From a virus: DNA of 51,201 bases. The notes below the pieces were generated by a model. That model ran no database searches, had not been told where the DNA came from, and saw nothing but the letters and a program-made list of their open reading frames with translations. Below are positions 25,073-30,997 of the stretch, piece by piece. Positions within the stretch are counted from its first letter, which is position 1. Each line of letters begins with the position of its first letter. A program made the translations under genes and the position numbers. Location of the stretch: positions 1 to 51,201 of IMG/VR virus record IMGVR_UViG_3300030098_003235. One strand, written 5' to 3'.

Positions 25073-25243
25073 CTATATGATGCCTTTTTCCTTGAGAAAG
25101 AAACCCAAGGCACCTCCAACTACACCAACCAAGACTATGGTTGAAGAGTTGAGAAGAACACCTACACCCACTACTGCTGCACCTGCAGCGGCATAAGATG
25201 AAGGCTCAGTCATTCGATCTTTAATCCAAGTAAATACTTGCAT
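25073..25243 (-). CDS. Holin-like two-span membrane peptide (56 aa)
   Basis: A short frame with a very good ribosome site (AGAAAGGAG, then ATG 25243). MQVFTWIKDRMTEPSSYAA leads into two hydrophobic segments (about residues 18-31, AAAGAAVVGVGVLL, and 34-49, STIVLVGVVGGALGFF) and a charged end KEKGII. I recall peptides with this WIKDR...KEKG(I/M)I frame from other marine phages, where they are treated as putative holins. It lies immediately before TerS, separated by a single base. If it is the holin, it is far from the spanin genes at 44 kb. Confidence 0.75.
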   Translation of the reverse strand: MQVFTWIKDRMTEPSSYAAAGAAVVGVGVLLNSSTIVLVGVVGGALGFFLKEKGII

Positions 25244-25269
25244 GAAATATACTCCTTTCTAAGTTTATT

Positions 25270-25608
25270 CTATACCTGTTGAGGTACAAACTCTTCCCTA
25301 ACGTGGAGAGTTACAGTTACAGAGGTTCCTGCACTTGCTAAACCTCGTATCTTATCCCCACTTACTAAAAACAAGGGGCTGTCTACAATATGAATATAGT
25401 TATTTGCAGCTACAGAAAATTCTTCAAACATCGTAAAATAAGTGGTACTTGCTAGGTCATACCAATCCATAGAAACTGTTCTTGCACTTCCATTTTCATT
25501 TGCTATAAAGATACTAAGTATCTCGCTATGGTAGTTGGTAGGGACTGTGTACAGATCAGCGTTACTTGTTGTAAGCACTTTTCCCAATGTGCGTTGTTTG
25601 AAGGCCAT
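25270..25608 (-). CDS. Minor virion-type protein, beta-rich (112 aa)
   Basis: I placed the start at ATG 25608 (MAFKQRTLGKVLTTSNADLY). The reading frame extends upstream but there encodes an unrelated hydrophobic stretch covering another small gene. The protein alternates short strands (TVPTNYHSEILSIFIANENG, YFTMFEEFSVAANNYIHIVD, SVTVTLHVREEF). This pattern is common in small phage structural proteins, possibly head fibre or tail components. Function is inferred from composition only. Confidence 0.72.
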   Translation of the reverse strand: MAFKQRTLGKVLTTSNADLYTVPTNYHSEILSIFIANENGSARTVSMDWYDLASTTYFTMFEEFSVAANNYIHIVDSPLFLVSGDKIRGLASAGTSVTVTLHVREEFVPQQV

Positions 25609-25609
25609 T

Positions 25610-25696
25610 TTATTTATTTTTACCGAGCAATACTCTGCATAGTATGTATAAAAAAATACATATACCAAAAAGTATAAAACCAGTGTAATCTTCCAT
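25610..25696 (-). CDS. Possible single-span membrane peptide (28 aa)
   Basis: ATG 25696 to TAA 25610 gives MEDYTGFILFGICIFLYILC followed by RVLLGKNK: an acidic N-terminus, a 17-20 residue hydrophobic helix and a basic end. That is a well-oriented single-pass peptide. It precisely fills the gap between two genes (about 3 nt and 1 nt spacing). No ribosome site is evident, so expression is uncertain. Confidence 0.4.
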   Translation of the reverse strand: MEDYTGFILFGICIFLYILCRVLLGKNK

Positions 25697-25699
25697 AGC

Positions 25700-26065
25700 T
25701 TAGTATTTAACTTTACGAATACCGCCACCACGAGCATAACCTTTATTCATCATGCCCATAGGTGAACCCATAGTATTATTCATAGGGAAGTTCATTTTAT
25801 CACTCATTGTCATACCTCCCATGTTATACTTCTTAGCCTTTTCAGGGTCTATCTTTTCCTGTACGCTTTCTGGTAACTTGGAAAAACCTTTTAATTTAGG
25901 AGGTACTTTTCCTCCTCTTCTCATTTTTTTAGCAGTCTTGTCTGCGTCTTTAAAATTCTGTGCGCTTGGTGCGCCTTTTGCTCCCGGCTTACGCATTTTT
26001 TCTCCTGATCCTGCAGCTATACGTTTGCGTTTTTGTTGAATGTTATGATAAAGCCCTTTTTTCAT
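25700..26065 (-). CDS. Small basic Gly/Met-rich protein (121 aa)
   Basis: MKKGLYHNIQQKRKRIAAGS and EKMRKPGAKGAPSAQNF form a strongly basic N-terminal half. I recall this opening from many marine phage genomes as an unnamed conserved protein. The C-terminal half is Met/Gly/Asn-rich and ends with RGGGIRKVKY. It is the first of a run of small, very basic proteins (with the DUF5872-like and DUF6321-like ones) near the late promoter. DNA condensation or virion DNA binding is a reasonable inference, unproven. Confidence 0.78.
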   Translation of the reverse strand: MKKGLYHNIQQKRKRIAAGSGEKMRKPGAKGAPSAQNFKDADKTAKKMRRGGKVPPKLKGFSKLPESVQEKIDPEKAKKYNMGGMTMSDKMNFPMNNTMGSPMGMMNKGYARGGGIRKVKY

Positions 26066-26080
26066 CTCTAGTATCTTTCT

Positions 26081-26461
26081 TTACTTTGTGTATTTTGCTG
26101 TTTTCTTAGCTATTCTTTTTGGCTGCTTCACGAACTGCTTTCCTGCAGCAGTCCCTTTTCTCTTTGCTCTGGTGGTCGCTGCATATTCCTTTGAAGATAA
26201 TGCCTTGATTGCTTTCTCTGGAAGATACCGTTCTCCTGTCTTGCTGCTTGGTTTGCCTGACTTGGTTCTCCATTTTTGTTTACTCCATTTAGAAAGTTTA
26301 TTACTTGCTTTTTTCTTTCCTGAGTAAGTACCACCAGCATCTTTATAGTATTTAACTGCTAGTTGCATAGCTCTTGCTGAGTGTTTACCACCCATCTTAC
26401 GTTTTGCTCTGGCTTTAGCAGCAGCCCATTTCTTTGGGTCACGCTTTGTAGCTATTGCCAT
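26081..26461 (-). CDS. DUF5872-like basic protein (126 aa)
   Basis: The sequence (KRDPKKWAAAKARAKRKMGG, SARAMQLAVKYYKDAGGTYS, LSKWSKQKWRTKSGKPS, GERYLPEKAIKALSSKEYAA) matches my memory of the DUF5872 family, found in marine phages, bacteria and some large viruses. About 30 percent of residues are Lys or Arg, so nucleic-acid binding is likely. No enzymatic motif is visible. The gene stands between other basic small genes in the same operon. Confidence 0.8.
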   Translation of the reverse strand: MAIATKRDPKKWAAAKARAKRKMGGKHSARAMQLAVKYYKDAGGTYSGKKKASNKLSKWSKQKWRTKSGKPSSKTGERYLPEKAIKALSSKEYAATTRAKRKGTAAGKQFVKQPKRIAKKTAKYTK

Positions 26462-26495
26462 TATTTTTCTACTTTCTTCATTGCCTTCTTAGGCA

Positions 26496-26900
26496 TTAGC
26501 ACTTCCACCTTTTTCTTGCTTGTCTTAATCTGCTATTTGGGTCTTTTGCAGCCTTGGGAAACTTTTTCATTTGCCCTGCTGATCTAGCGCAATAAGACTT
26601 ACGCCTTTTTGCAGCTTTACTTCCCTTCTTTACATCTCCAGTTACGGCTGTTTTTAACTTGGAACCGGGGTTTGCCCTTCTATAAGCTTTAACTCCTGCT
26701 TCTGTCATACCTGCGCCCTTTTCAGTAGGGCGATAATTCTTTTTATTACGTGGGGGCATGTTGTCTGGTTTACGTACACCGCCCCCTTTTGCGTAGCTTT
26801 TCTTACTTATTGCTGCTACACGCTTAGACTGCTGCTTATGCATATTTGAAGCTTTGATAAGCTGTTTAGATATCTCTTGTAATTCTTCTTTTGCTGGCAT
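26496..26900 (-). CDS. DUF6321-like basic protein (134 aa)
   Basis: The C-terminal domain (TEKGAGMTEAGVKAYRRANP, GSKLKTAVTGDVKKGSKAAK, RRKSYCARSAGQMKKFPKAA, ending RQARKRWKC) matches my memory of DUF6321, widespread in marine phages. The N-terminal 50 residues are helical with KSYAKGGGVRKP. The protein is extremely basic and contains two conserved-looking Cys. It may bind DNA or RNA. Its start overlaps the end of the Cys-rich protein by one base, suggesting co-translation. Confidence 0.8.
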   Translation of the reverse strand: MPAKEELQEISKQLIKASNMHKQQSKRVAAISKKSYAKGGGVRKPDNMPPRNKKNYRPTEKGAGMTEAGVKAYRRANPGSKLKTAVTGDVKKGSKAAKRRKSYCARSAGQMKKFPKAAKDPNSRLRQARKRWKC

Positions 26901-27106
26901 TACGTAGCCCCATATCCTGTGTATCTGTCACATTTACAGGATGTACACTTACAATCCCTTATCTCTGACTCATATTCAAAAATTTCCTTATACTCACAAG
27001 AGCCACTTTCACAATGACAGTCGTGACCACAATCGGCACATTTACCTTTATCTACACTATTGTAATTATTTACGTAGAAAGCAGAAAATGGCCCTTGGGG
27101 AATCAT
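26900..27106 (-). CDS. Metallothionein-like Cys-rich protein (68 aa)
   Basis: Nine cysteines and two histidines sit in two clusters, KCADCGHDCHCESGSC (residues 22-37) and DCKCTSCKC (51-59), giving CxxC, CxC, CxCxxCxC patterns as in metallothioneins or compact zinc knuckles. The N-terminus MIPQGPFSAFYVNNYNSVDK is neutral. This is the first gene of the late minus-strand unit, about 120 bases after its predicted transcription start. Metal binding is strongly suggested by the motifs; whether it stores zinc or copper or is a structural zinc protein cannot be told. Confidence 0.75.
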   Translation of the reverse strand: MIPQGPFSAFYVNNYNSVDKGKCADCGHDCHCESGSCEYKEIFEYESEIRDCKCTSCKCDRYTGYGAT

Positions 27107-27140
27107 ATTTATCTCTTATATGTGGGAAATGTTATGTAAA

Positions 27141-27225
27141 ATATAGTTTATAAGTTAGTAATCTCTTTTTCCTGTGGATTTTTATGTATTATTTGGTCAG
27201 GTGTAGATACAACTATAAACTATAT
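27141..27225. repeat. Inverted repeat in the late 5' leader
   Basis: ATATAGTTTATA (27141-27152) and TATAAACTATAT (27214-27225) are perfect 12-bp inverted copies, extendable by 3 bp past a one-base bulge. On the minus strand the second arm begins at the predicted transcription start. The leader could therefore fold with a ~60-nt loop, possibly affecting mRNA stability or translation of the first late gene. Confidence 0.6.
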
Positions 27226-27231
27226 GTACCT

Positions 27232-27260
27232 ATTATACATATATAAATAGGATTTGTCAA
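27232..27260 (-). promoter_or_regulatory. Consensus sigma70 promoter, leftward late unit
   Basis: Minus strand: TTGACA (27260-27255), 17-bp spacer, TATAAT (27237-27232): both boxes perfect with optimal spacing. The predicted start is near 27225, leading into the Cys-rich gene at 27106 and the whole head-packaging-tail cluster. Its -35 lies in an 18-bp inverted repeat shared with the divergent rightward promoter. Confidence 0.9.
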
Positions 27261-27309
27261 GTAAAAAATAAAAAAAAATTAAAAATAGTGCATTTTTTAC
27301 TTGACAAAT
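27252..27309. repeat. 18-bp perfect inverted repeat joining two divergent -35 boxes
   Basis: Left arm ATTTGTCAAGTAAAAAAT (27252-27269) and right arm 27292-27309 are exact reverse complements, separated by 22 bases. Each arm holds one -35 element (TTGACA outward). The symmetry suggests a shared regulator site or a duplicated and inverted promoter. Confidence 0.9.
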
Positions 27310-27329
27310 GCGATATTTTTGTGTATAAT
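27301..27329 (+). promoter_or_regulatory. Consensus sigma70 promoter, rightward short unit
   Basis: TTGACA (27301-27306), 17-bp spacer, TATAAT (27324-27329). The predicted start near 27336 lies ~85 bases before the small basic gene at 27423, whose unit ends at a perfect terminator at 27592-27625, giving an RNA of about 290 nt. Confidence 0.9.
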
Positions 27330-27380
27330 AAGAGTAACTCTGCCACAGGAATAAATATATACTCCACCAACCCCATAACA

Positions 27381-27424
27381 ATACGCAAGAGATAATATAT
27401 ATAACCATACGCAAGAGATAATAT
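27381..27424. repeat. Duplicated translation-start region (18-bp direct repeat)
   Basis: ATACGCAAGAGATAATAT occurs at 27381-27398 and 27407-27424, period 26. The second copy runs into the ATG of the small basic gene; the first ends in ATATATA and lacks the ATG. It looks like a duplicated ribosome-loading segment. Confidence 0.8.
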
Positions 27425-27611
27425 GGCAAAAAAAATAAAAAAAATAAAAATTCGTAACCCCTTTTACAAAGAATTAGCTCAATTAGGGCATAAGGTATTG
27501 AAAAATAAGAAGAAATACAGTAGAAAGGGTAAAAATACAAAAAATATGTCGGGATTGCATACAAGTGTATACCCTCCCCCCCAGTGGCCCTCTACCCCCT
27601 ACTTGGGGTAG
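27423..27611 (+). CDS. Small basic protein, only gene of the rightward short unit (62 aa)
   Basis: MAKKIKKIKIRNPFYKELAQ and LGHKVLKNKKKYSRKGKNTK form a very basic N-terminal 43 residues, resembling short phage proteins with the order RNP, then VxxNKKxYxRK. The last ~20 residues (SVYPPPQWPSTPYLG) look atypical, and the stop codon lies inside the terminator hairpin. The upstream ribosome site is the AAGAGA of the duplicated segment. It has its own consensus promoter, so it is probably expressed strongly and early. Function is unknown; nucleic-acid binding is inferred from charge. The RNA itself could also matter. Confidence 0.6.
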   Translation: MAKKIKKIKIRNPFYKELAQLGHKVLKNKKKYSRKGKNTKNMSGLHTSVYPPPQWPSTPYLG

Positions 27612-27625
27612 AAATCTTTTTTTTT
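27592..27625 (+). terminator. Rho-independent terminator of the short rightward unit
   Basis: Perfect 7-bp stem CTACCCC / GGGGTAG (27592-27598 and 27605-27611) with loop CTACTT, followed by a run of nine or more T from 27617. The stop TAG of the 62 aa gene is the end of the stem. Confidence 0.9.
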
Positions 27626-27892
27626 ATTTATGGGCGACAACCCCATTAATGGCCCTTAAAGGCACCGCCAGCAATCAACTTATTTATTTTGGTACTAAAC
27701 CCCATAAAATAATAAGTCGGCTATCCTAGAGGCTTCTAAGCCCCCTTAAATTATATAAGGGTGGTGGCCGGTTTACTTTTTTTTAAGGGCAGTGGGAGGG
27801 CGGCGGCGTAACTTATCAGCCCACAAAAAAAACTGGGGAAGATCCAGTTAATCAATCTTTTCAGCAACTTATTTATTAATTAATCAGGCACA
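27626..27892. other. Gene-free, structure-rich region
   Basis: I see no plausible gene here. It holds several symmetric elements: CCATTAATGG (27643-27652), GGCTTCTAAGCC (27731-27742), the stem CCCTTA...TAAGGG near 27744-27761, and a direct repeat CAACTTATTTATT at 27676-27688 and 27865-27877. GGC/GCC-rich patches stand out from the AT-rich surroundings. In such a dense genome it is a candidate for a replication origin, packaging site or structured RNA, but nothing proves any of these. Confidence 0.5.
27823..27849 (-). terminator. Second terminator of the leftward early unit
   Basis: On the minus strand AACTGG (27849-27844), a 7-nt loop and CCAGTT (27836-27831) are followed by T x8 (27830-27823). 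It backs up the stronger terminator at 27.9 kb. Confidence 0.65.
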
Positions 27893-27934
27893 AAAAAAAC
27901 CCCTGCCAATTAAGCAGGGGCTAATTTTTTTTTG
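27892..27934. terminator. Bidirectional terminator
   Basis: Stem CCCCTGC (27900-27906) / GCAGGGG (27914-27920) with a 7-nt loop, preceded by A x8 and followed by a T tract. It therefore works as a terminator on both strands. It closes the leftward early unit just after the 108 aa gene and catches any rightward read-through. Confidence 0.88.
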
Positions 27935-27947
27935 TTTATCTGGGGTT

Positions 27948-28274
27948 TTATTTTTTTAGGTAATAGTCAACGCTGGGTGCTTCGGTGTAGCCCGGTTCAT
28001 CTCCCCACTGCCGTAGACCCTCCACCTCATCTAAAACCGCCTGAAAAAACTCAGGAATACCAGTACTACTCATAGCAATCTCACCATAACCAAGAACCCA
28101 GCCCGATGTTACAAGCTTATTAAACCTTTTAAGTATTTCATTTACTTCTAAGCGAGTATAAGTGTCATTCACACTACCTTCCTCTAATACTTGACCATCC
28201 CAGATCAAGAGAGCCACTTGTTTAGGAGTTTTTTTGATTGTTACTTGTTTTTGAATGTGTTTTTGAATGTTCAT
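27948..28274 (-). CDS. Hypothetical early protein (108 aa)
   Basis: The start was set at ATG 28274 (MNIQKHIQKQVTIKKTPKQ) with a GAAAGGAAC ribosome site. A longer frame from 28358 would have to translate through the terminator hairpin at 28339-28373. The protein has a strand-helix pattern (VALLIWDGQVLEEG, YTRLEVNEILKRFNKLVTSG) and a charged C-terminus. I recognise no family. It is the last gene of the leftward early unit, immediately before its terminator. Confidence 0.7.
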   Translation of the reverse strand: MNIQKHIQKQVTIKKTPKQVALLIWDGQVLEEGSVNDTYTRLEVNEILKRFNKLVTSGWVLGYGEIAMSSTGIPEFFQAVLDEVEGLRQWGDEPGYTEAPSVDYYLKK

Positions 28275-28338
28275 GTTCTGTTCCTTTCGGTTAAGTTTGG
28301 TTACGAGTGTTTTATACCCCATAAATTTTTTTTGTACA

Positions 28339-28373
28339 ATAAAAAAAACCCCACCCATTTTCAGGGCAGGGTT
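28339..28373 (-). terminator. Terminator between early genes
   Basis: On the minus strand AACCCTGCCC and GGGTGGGGTT form a 10-bp stem with two G-U pairs and loop TGAAAAT, followed by T x8. It lies after the 73 aa gene and before the 108 aa gene, so it should limit expression of the latter. Confidence 0.75.
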
Positions 28374-28397
28374 AGTTGGGGAATAACCAAACTCCAG

Positions 28398-28619
28398 TTA
28401 GGCGTATGTCAGAACCGCCCCTTCCACGCTATCCGTTTTAATATCTGTATTATTAAATTTATATTGTCTAGACAATATGTAGACATTTACCCCATCGTAA
28501 CAACTGGTTCTTTTAGCAAAAGACAAAAGAGTATTAACTTGATCTTCACATTTACAACCAATTTCTTTATCGACTTTTTCACCTATTAAATGAACCAGAT
28601 AATTATTTTCATTTTTCAT
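28398..28619 (-). CDS. Hypothetical early protein (73 aa)
   Basis: I chose ATG 28619 (MKNENNYLVHLIGEKVDKEI). The GTG three codons upstream overlaps the AGGTG ribosome site. The protein has a Cys pair (GCKCEDQ) and a third Cys (TSCYDG), then SRQYKFNNTDIKTDS. It may be a small mixed alpha/beta fold. No family is recognised. It precedes the 28.35 kb terminator in the leftward early unit. Confidence 0.65.
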   Translation of the reverse strand: MKNENNYLVHLIGEKVDKEIGCKCEDQVNTLLSFAKRTSCYDGVNVYILSRQYKFNNTDIKTDSVEGAVLTYA

Positions 28620-28716
28620 TTTTAACACCTATTTTTTTAAGTTAAAAAAATTACGATTAAAACTAGCCCGACTATCGTTATTACAGCTAGTTTATAAATT
28701 GTACTAATTAATTCTT

Positions 28717-29817
28717 CTATTGTACTACCCTTTCAGTTGATTGATTAAAAAATGGTTGCTGCATAATAATAAGCGCCACATCATTACTACGCTCGACTTG
28801 TGCGCCTAACTCATAAGTACGGTTTAAAACAGGACTGGTGGTAGCATTATCAAGGTTACGTCCTGTAGTATGTTCTACAGTTTTAATTTCACCCTTTTTG
28901 TTTTCTACGTCCACAGTGTAGGTTTCATGGGTATGTGTGGCATAGTGAGTAAGCACGTTATACAACGCCCATAAATTCATACCCTGCTTATTTTTGTACT
29001 GGTTCCATAATGTAACAAGAACTGCAAACAATTTTAGGTTTAATTTCAGTTCCGGTTTAATGTTGGCAATTTTTGCCGCACGTTGTTCGGCAGCAGATAA
29101 TGGATAAGAAGCTATCTTTTCCTTAAGAAATAAATGAGCCGTCTCGTCATCTATTGCGTAACTTTTCCATGCGTTAAATTTGTCTATATGGTTTGTATAC
29201 GTTTCTAAAACAGTGTTAGCAGTGCGCAACAGAGCGGCGCTATTAAAATGACGAGTATGTTTGTTTTTTGTATAAAAAGCCCTATCACCGCCGAAAACCA
29301 TTGAATTTTCACAAAAAGAATTATAAGCACCAGCAAAAGCTTGAAAGGCCCAACTCATATTAATTGAGTTGATGACATCTGAGCGGCAATAGACTGTGTT
29401 GTCTCCTATTTCGCGCCCAGTGTCTAAATATTTGATTGAACGCCTAGCCTTTAAACCGCCATTTACAATCTCGTCTGTTACTTCCACATTGTCGTGTGGA
29501 AGGTCACTGTCTAATATAATCTGTGCGTGTTTGGTATAAAGGTCTTCATGATTTTCTAATGTATAAGTATCAGTTACACACTTATCGCTCATTAATTCGC
29601 CGGTTTTTTCATTGACTAATGCACGAGCCTTTGGGACGGTATGAGGAAAATTATTGTATACCCTAACCCCAACTTTTTTTGCCCTAAATTGTTCAAAAAA
29701 AGATACGTCATTTATATTATTATGCACATATCTGGTTTCTAATTTTAAGGGTTTCGGAGCAGTAATTGGTTTAGAAGCTTTAATTAATGCTTGGTCTAGT
29801 GTAAGTATTTCATTCAT
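28717..29817 (-). CDS. DUF932-like protein (366 aa)
   Basis: The middle region SWAFQAFAGAYNSFCENSMV, then FNSAALLRTANTVLETYT and the C-terminal LWALYNVLTHYATHTHETYT match the pattern of DUF932 / phage-plasmid-like proteins (an R or F-rich strand, a CxN-G or CxNSM segment, then a helix, then N-x-L-T-x-x-T/A-H). The family is widespread on plasmids and phages and its function is not established. The gene belongs to the leftward early unit, preceded by a hairpin. Takeover or anti-defence roles are speculation. Confidence 0.72.
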   Translation of the reverse strand: MNEILTLDQALIKASKPITAPKPLKLETRYVHNNINDVSFFEQFRAKKVGVRVYNNFPHTVPKARALVNEKTGELMSDKCVTDTYTLENHEDLYTKHAQIILDSDLPHDNVEVTDEIVNGGLKARRSIKYLDTGREIGDNTVYCRSDVINSINMSWAFQAFAGAYNSFCENSMVFGGDRAFYTKNKHTRHFNSAALLRTANTVLETYTNHIDKFNAWKSYAIDDETAHLFLKEKIASYPLSAAEQRAAKIANIKPELKLNLKLFAVLVTLWNQYKNKQGMNLWALYNVLTHYATHTHETYTVDVENKKGEIKTVEHTTGRNLDNATTSPVLNRTYELGAQVERSNDVALIIMQQPFFNQSTERVVQ

Positions 29818-29840
29818 AATTTTATGCCTATTTTGTAGTT

Positions 29841-29866
29841 AAAAATAACACCGGATAAAATCCGAT
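29841..29866 (-). terminator. Weak hairpin terminator before the DUF932-like gene
   Basis: On the minus strand CGGAT-TTT-ATCCG, extendable to 7 bp with a G-U pair, is followed by GTTATTTTT. It lies between the Gp88-like and DUF932-like genes and may partially terminate. Confidence 0.4.
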
Positions 29867-29887
29867 AATATTTTTATACATTACTTT

Positions 29888-30586
29888 TTATTTTATATCT
29901 ACAAAAAAGTTTTGAGCCTCTAAACTTTTTTTACCCTTGATTTTTAGGCCAATGATTATATTTTTTTTATCTAGAAATCTTAAATCGTGATTGTCACCAC
30001 CCACAACTTTGTATCCCTTATAAGTTTTAGGTAATTTATTTTTAAATACCATAGCGACTCTTGAACAAGGGCTGACATTTTTTAAATCAGAAACACCTGA
30101 CAATTTTTCTTTACATTTATTCCAATTAAAACCATCATACGAATATGTGATATCCCAATTTGCAAGCGGTTTACGTTTAAAGTTTTTTGTATAGTCATAA
30201 AATTGCAGATTGGGAAACTTAGGGGCTATACGTTGGGCTAGTCCTAAATCGCTAGTGCCATCTAATCTATAAACAGGTATATATCCTTTTTTTTGTGCTT
30301 TTTTTGAGGTGCTTTCTATTTCCTGCATTAAATCACTAATAAACTTTTTCTTATTTAAAAAATATCTTCTAGTTTTTTGTATACGAGCATTTTGCACCGA
30401 GTGCATTTTACCACGCCCTGCATTATATAAGCAAACTTTAAAACACTCATCATTTCGCCAGTGACAAACTTCATGACCTGATGTATTACCAGCGGCAAGA
30501 TATAGAACATGAGTAATGTACCCAAACTTTTCGCCTTTTACAGTTTTCGCGTCATTAGATACAGATAACAATTGTTGATTGTGCAT
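29888..30586 (-). CDS. Gp88-like phage protein with Cys motif (232 aa)
   Basis: The N-terminal motif CHWRNDECFKVCLYNAGRGK is followed by ARIQKTRRYFLNKKKFISDL. The middle has VYRLDGTSDLGL, FYDYTKNF and DITYSYDG, and the end GGDNHDLRFLDKK. The order (Cys cluster, R-x-x-x-Y/F, a D-G-T/S-D strand, a Y-D-Y-T-K strand) resembles the phage gene product 88 family, whose role is unclear and which may bind iron-sulphur through the cysteines. Similarity is from memory of the pattern only. The gene is in the leftward early unit. Confidence 0.6.
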   Translation of the reverse strand: MHNQQLLSVSNDAKTVKGEKFGYITHVLYLAAGNTSGHEVCHWRNDECFKVCLYNAGRGKMHSVQNARIQKTRRYFLNKKKFISDLMQEIESTSKKAQKKGYIPVYRLDGTSDLGLAQRIAPKFPNLQFYDYTKNFKRKPLANWDITYSYDGFNWNKCKEKLSGVSDLKNVSPCSRVAMVFKNKLPKTYKGYKVVGGDNHDLRFLDKKNIIIGLKIKGKKSLEAQNFFVDIK

Positions 30587-30599
30587 TTTATTTTGCCTG

Positions 30600-30926
30600 T
30601 TAAATATTCATGTGATATACATTATCAACATTGATACATTGTATAGTTTCAATATTAACATTTCTATATCCTTTTGCCTTAACATCATAAACCACAAGAT
30701 ATTTATGAGGCATTTCTACAGTATCGTCATGATATTTGGAAACGGTTTTGTCCCAACGTTTTATATATTTGGTAACACCCAAGCGACCATTAAGTTTACG
30801 TAACTCCCCTTTATTGGTATAGAAATGAACCGTAAAAAATCGATTGCCCACAATACTTGCAATGACTCTTTTTTCTACAGAATAATCCGGTTGCCGCTTT
30901 CTGAATATTTTTAGCTCTGAGTCCAT
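30600..30926 (-). CDS. WYL_2 (DUF2693)-like small beta-barrel protein (108 aa)
   Basis: NRFFTVHFYTNKGELRKLNG, LGVTKYIKRWDKT, YLVVYDVKAKGYRNVNIETI follow the order of the WYL_2 / DUF2693 Sm-like SH3-barrel family common in phages (basic strand, G-V-x-K-x-x-x, then DxxxxGYRxxxxxxI). It is probably a nucleic-acid or ligand-binding regulator. The start was chosen at ATG 30926, preceded by AAAAAGGGTG; the upstream TTG at 30944 overlaps that site. A promoter lies ~45-70 bases upstream. Confidence 0.75.
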   Translation of the reverse strand: MDSELKIFRKRQPDYSVEKRVIASIVGNRFFTVHFYTNKGELRKLNGRLGVTKYIKRWDKTVSKYHDDTVEMPHKYLVVYDVKAKGYRNVNIETIQCINVDNVYHMNI

Positions 30927-30969
30927 TTTGTCACCCTTTTTCAACTATATTTTTTCACGATAAAAAAAC

Positions 30970-30997
30970 ATTATCACGAAATAAATATATTAGTCAA
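30970..30997 (-). promoter_or_regulatory. Likely sigma70 promoter within the early unit
   Basis: Minus strand TTGACT (30997-30992), 16-bp spacer, GATAAT (30975-30970), matching consensus at five of six positions in each box. It sits upstream of the WYL_2-like gene and overlaps the end of the 42 aa ORF. Confidence 0.6.

Noticed and set aside
27220-27564. Minus-strand aromatic, hydrophobic frame of 114 codons
   Set aside because: Runs antisense through the divergent promoter and the small basic gene; its Phe/Tyr/Ile richness simply reflects the AT-rich DNA.
28191-28589. Plus-strand frame of 132 codons
   Set aside because: Antisense to two early genes and reads through a terminator hairpin.
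28640-28716. Small hydrophobic peptide between the 73 aa and DUF932-like genes
   Set aside because: The frame is open for about 30 codons but has no ATG, GTG or TTG start after the upstream stop.
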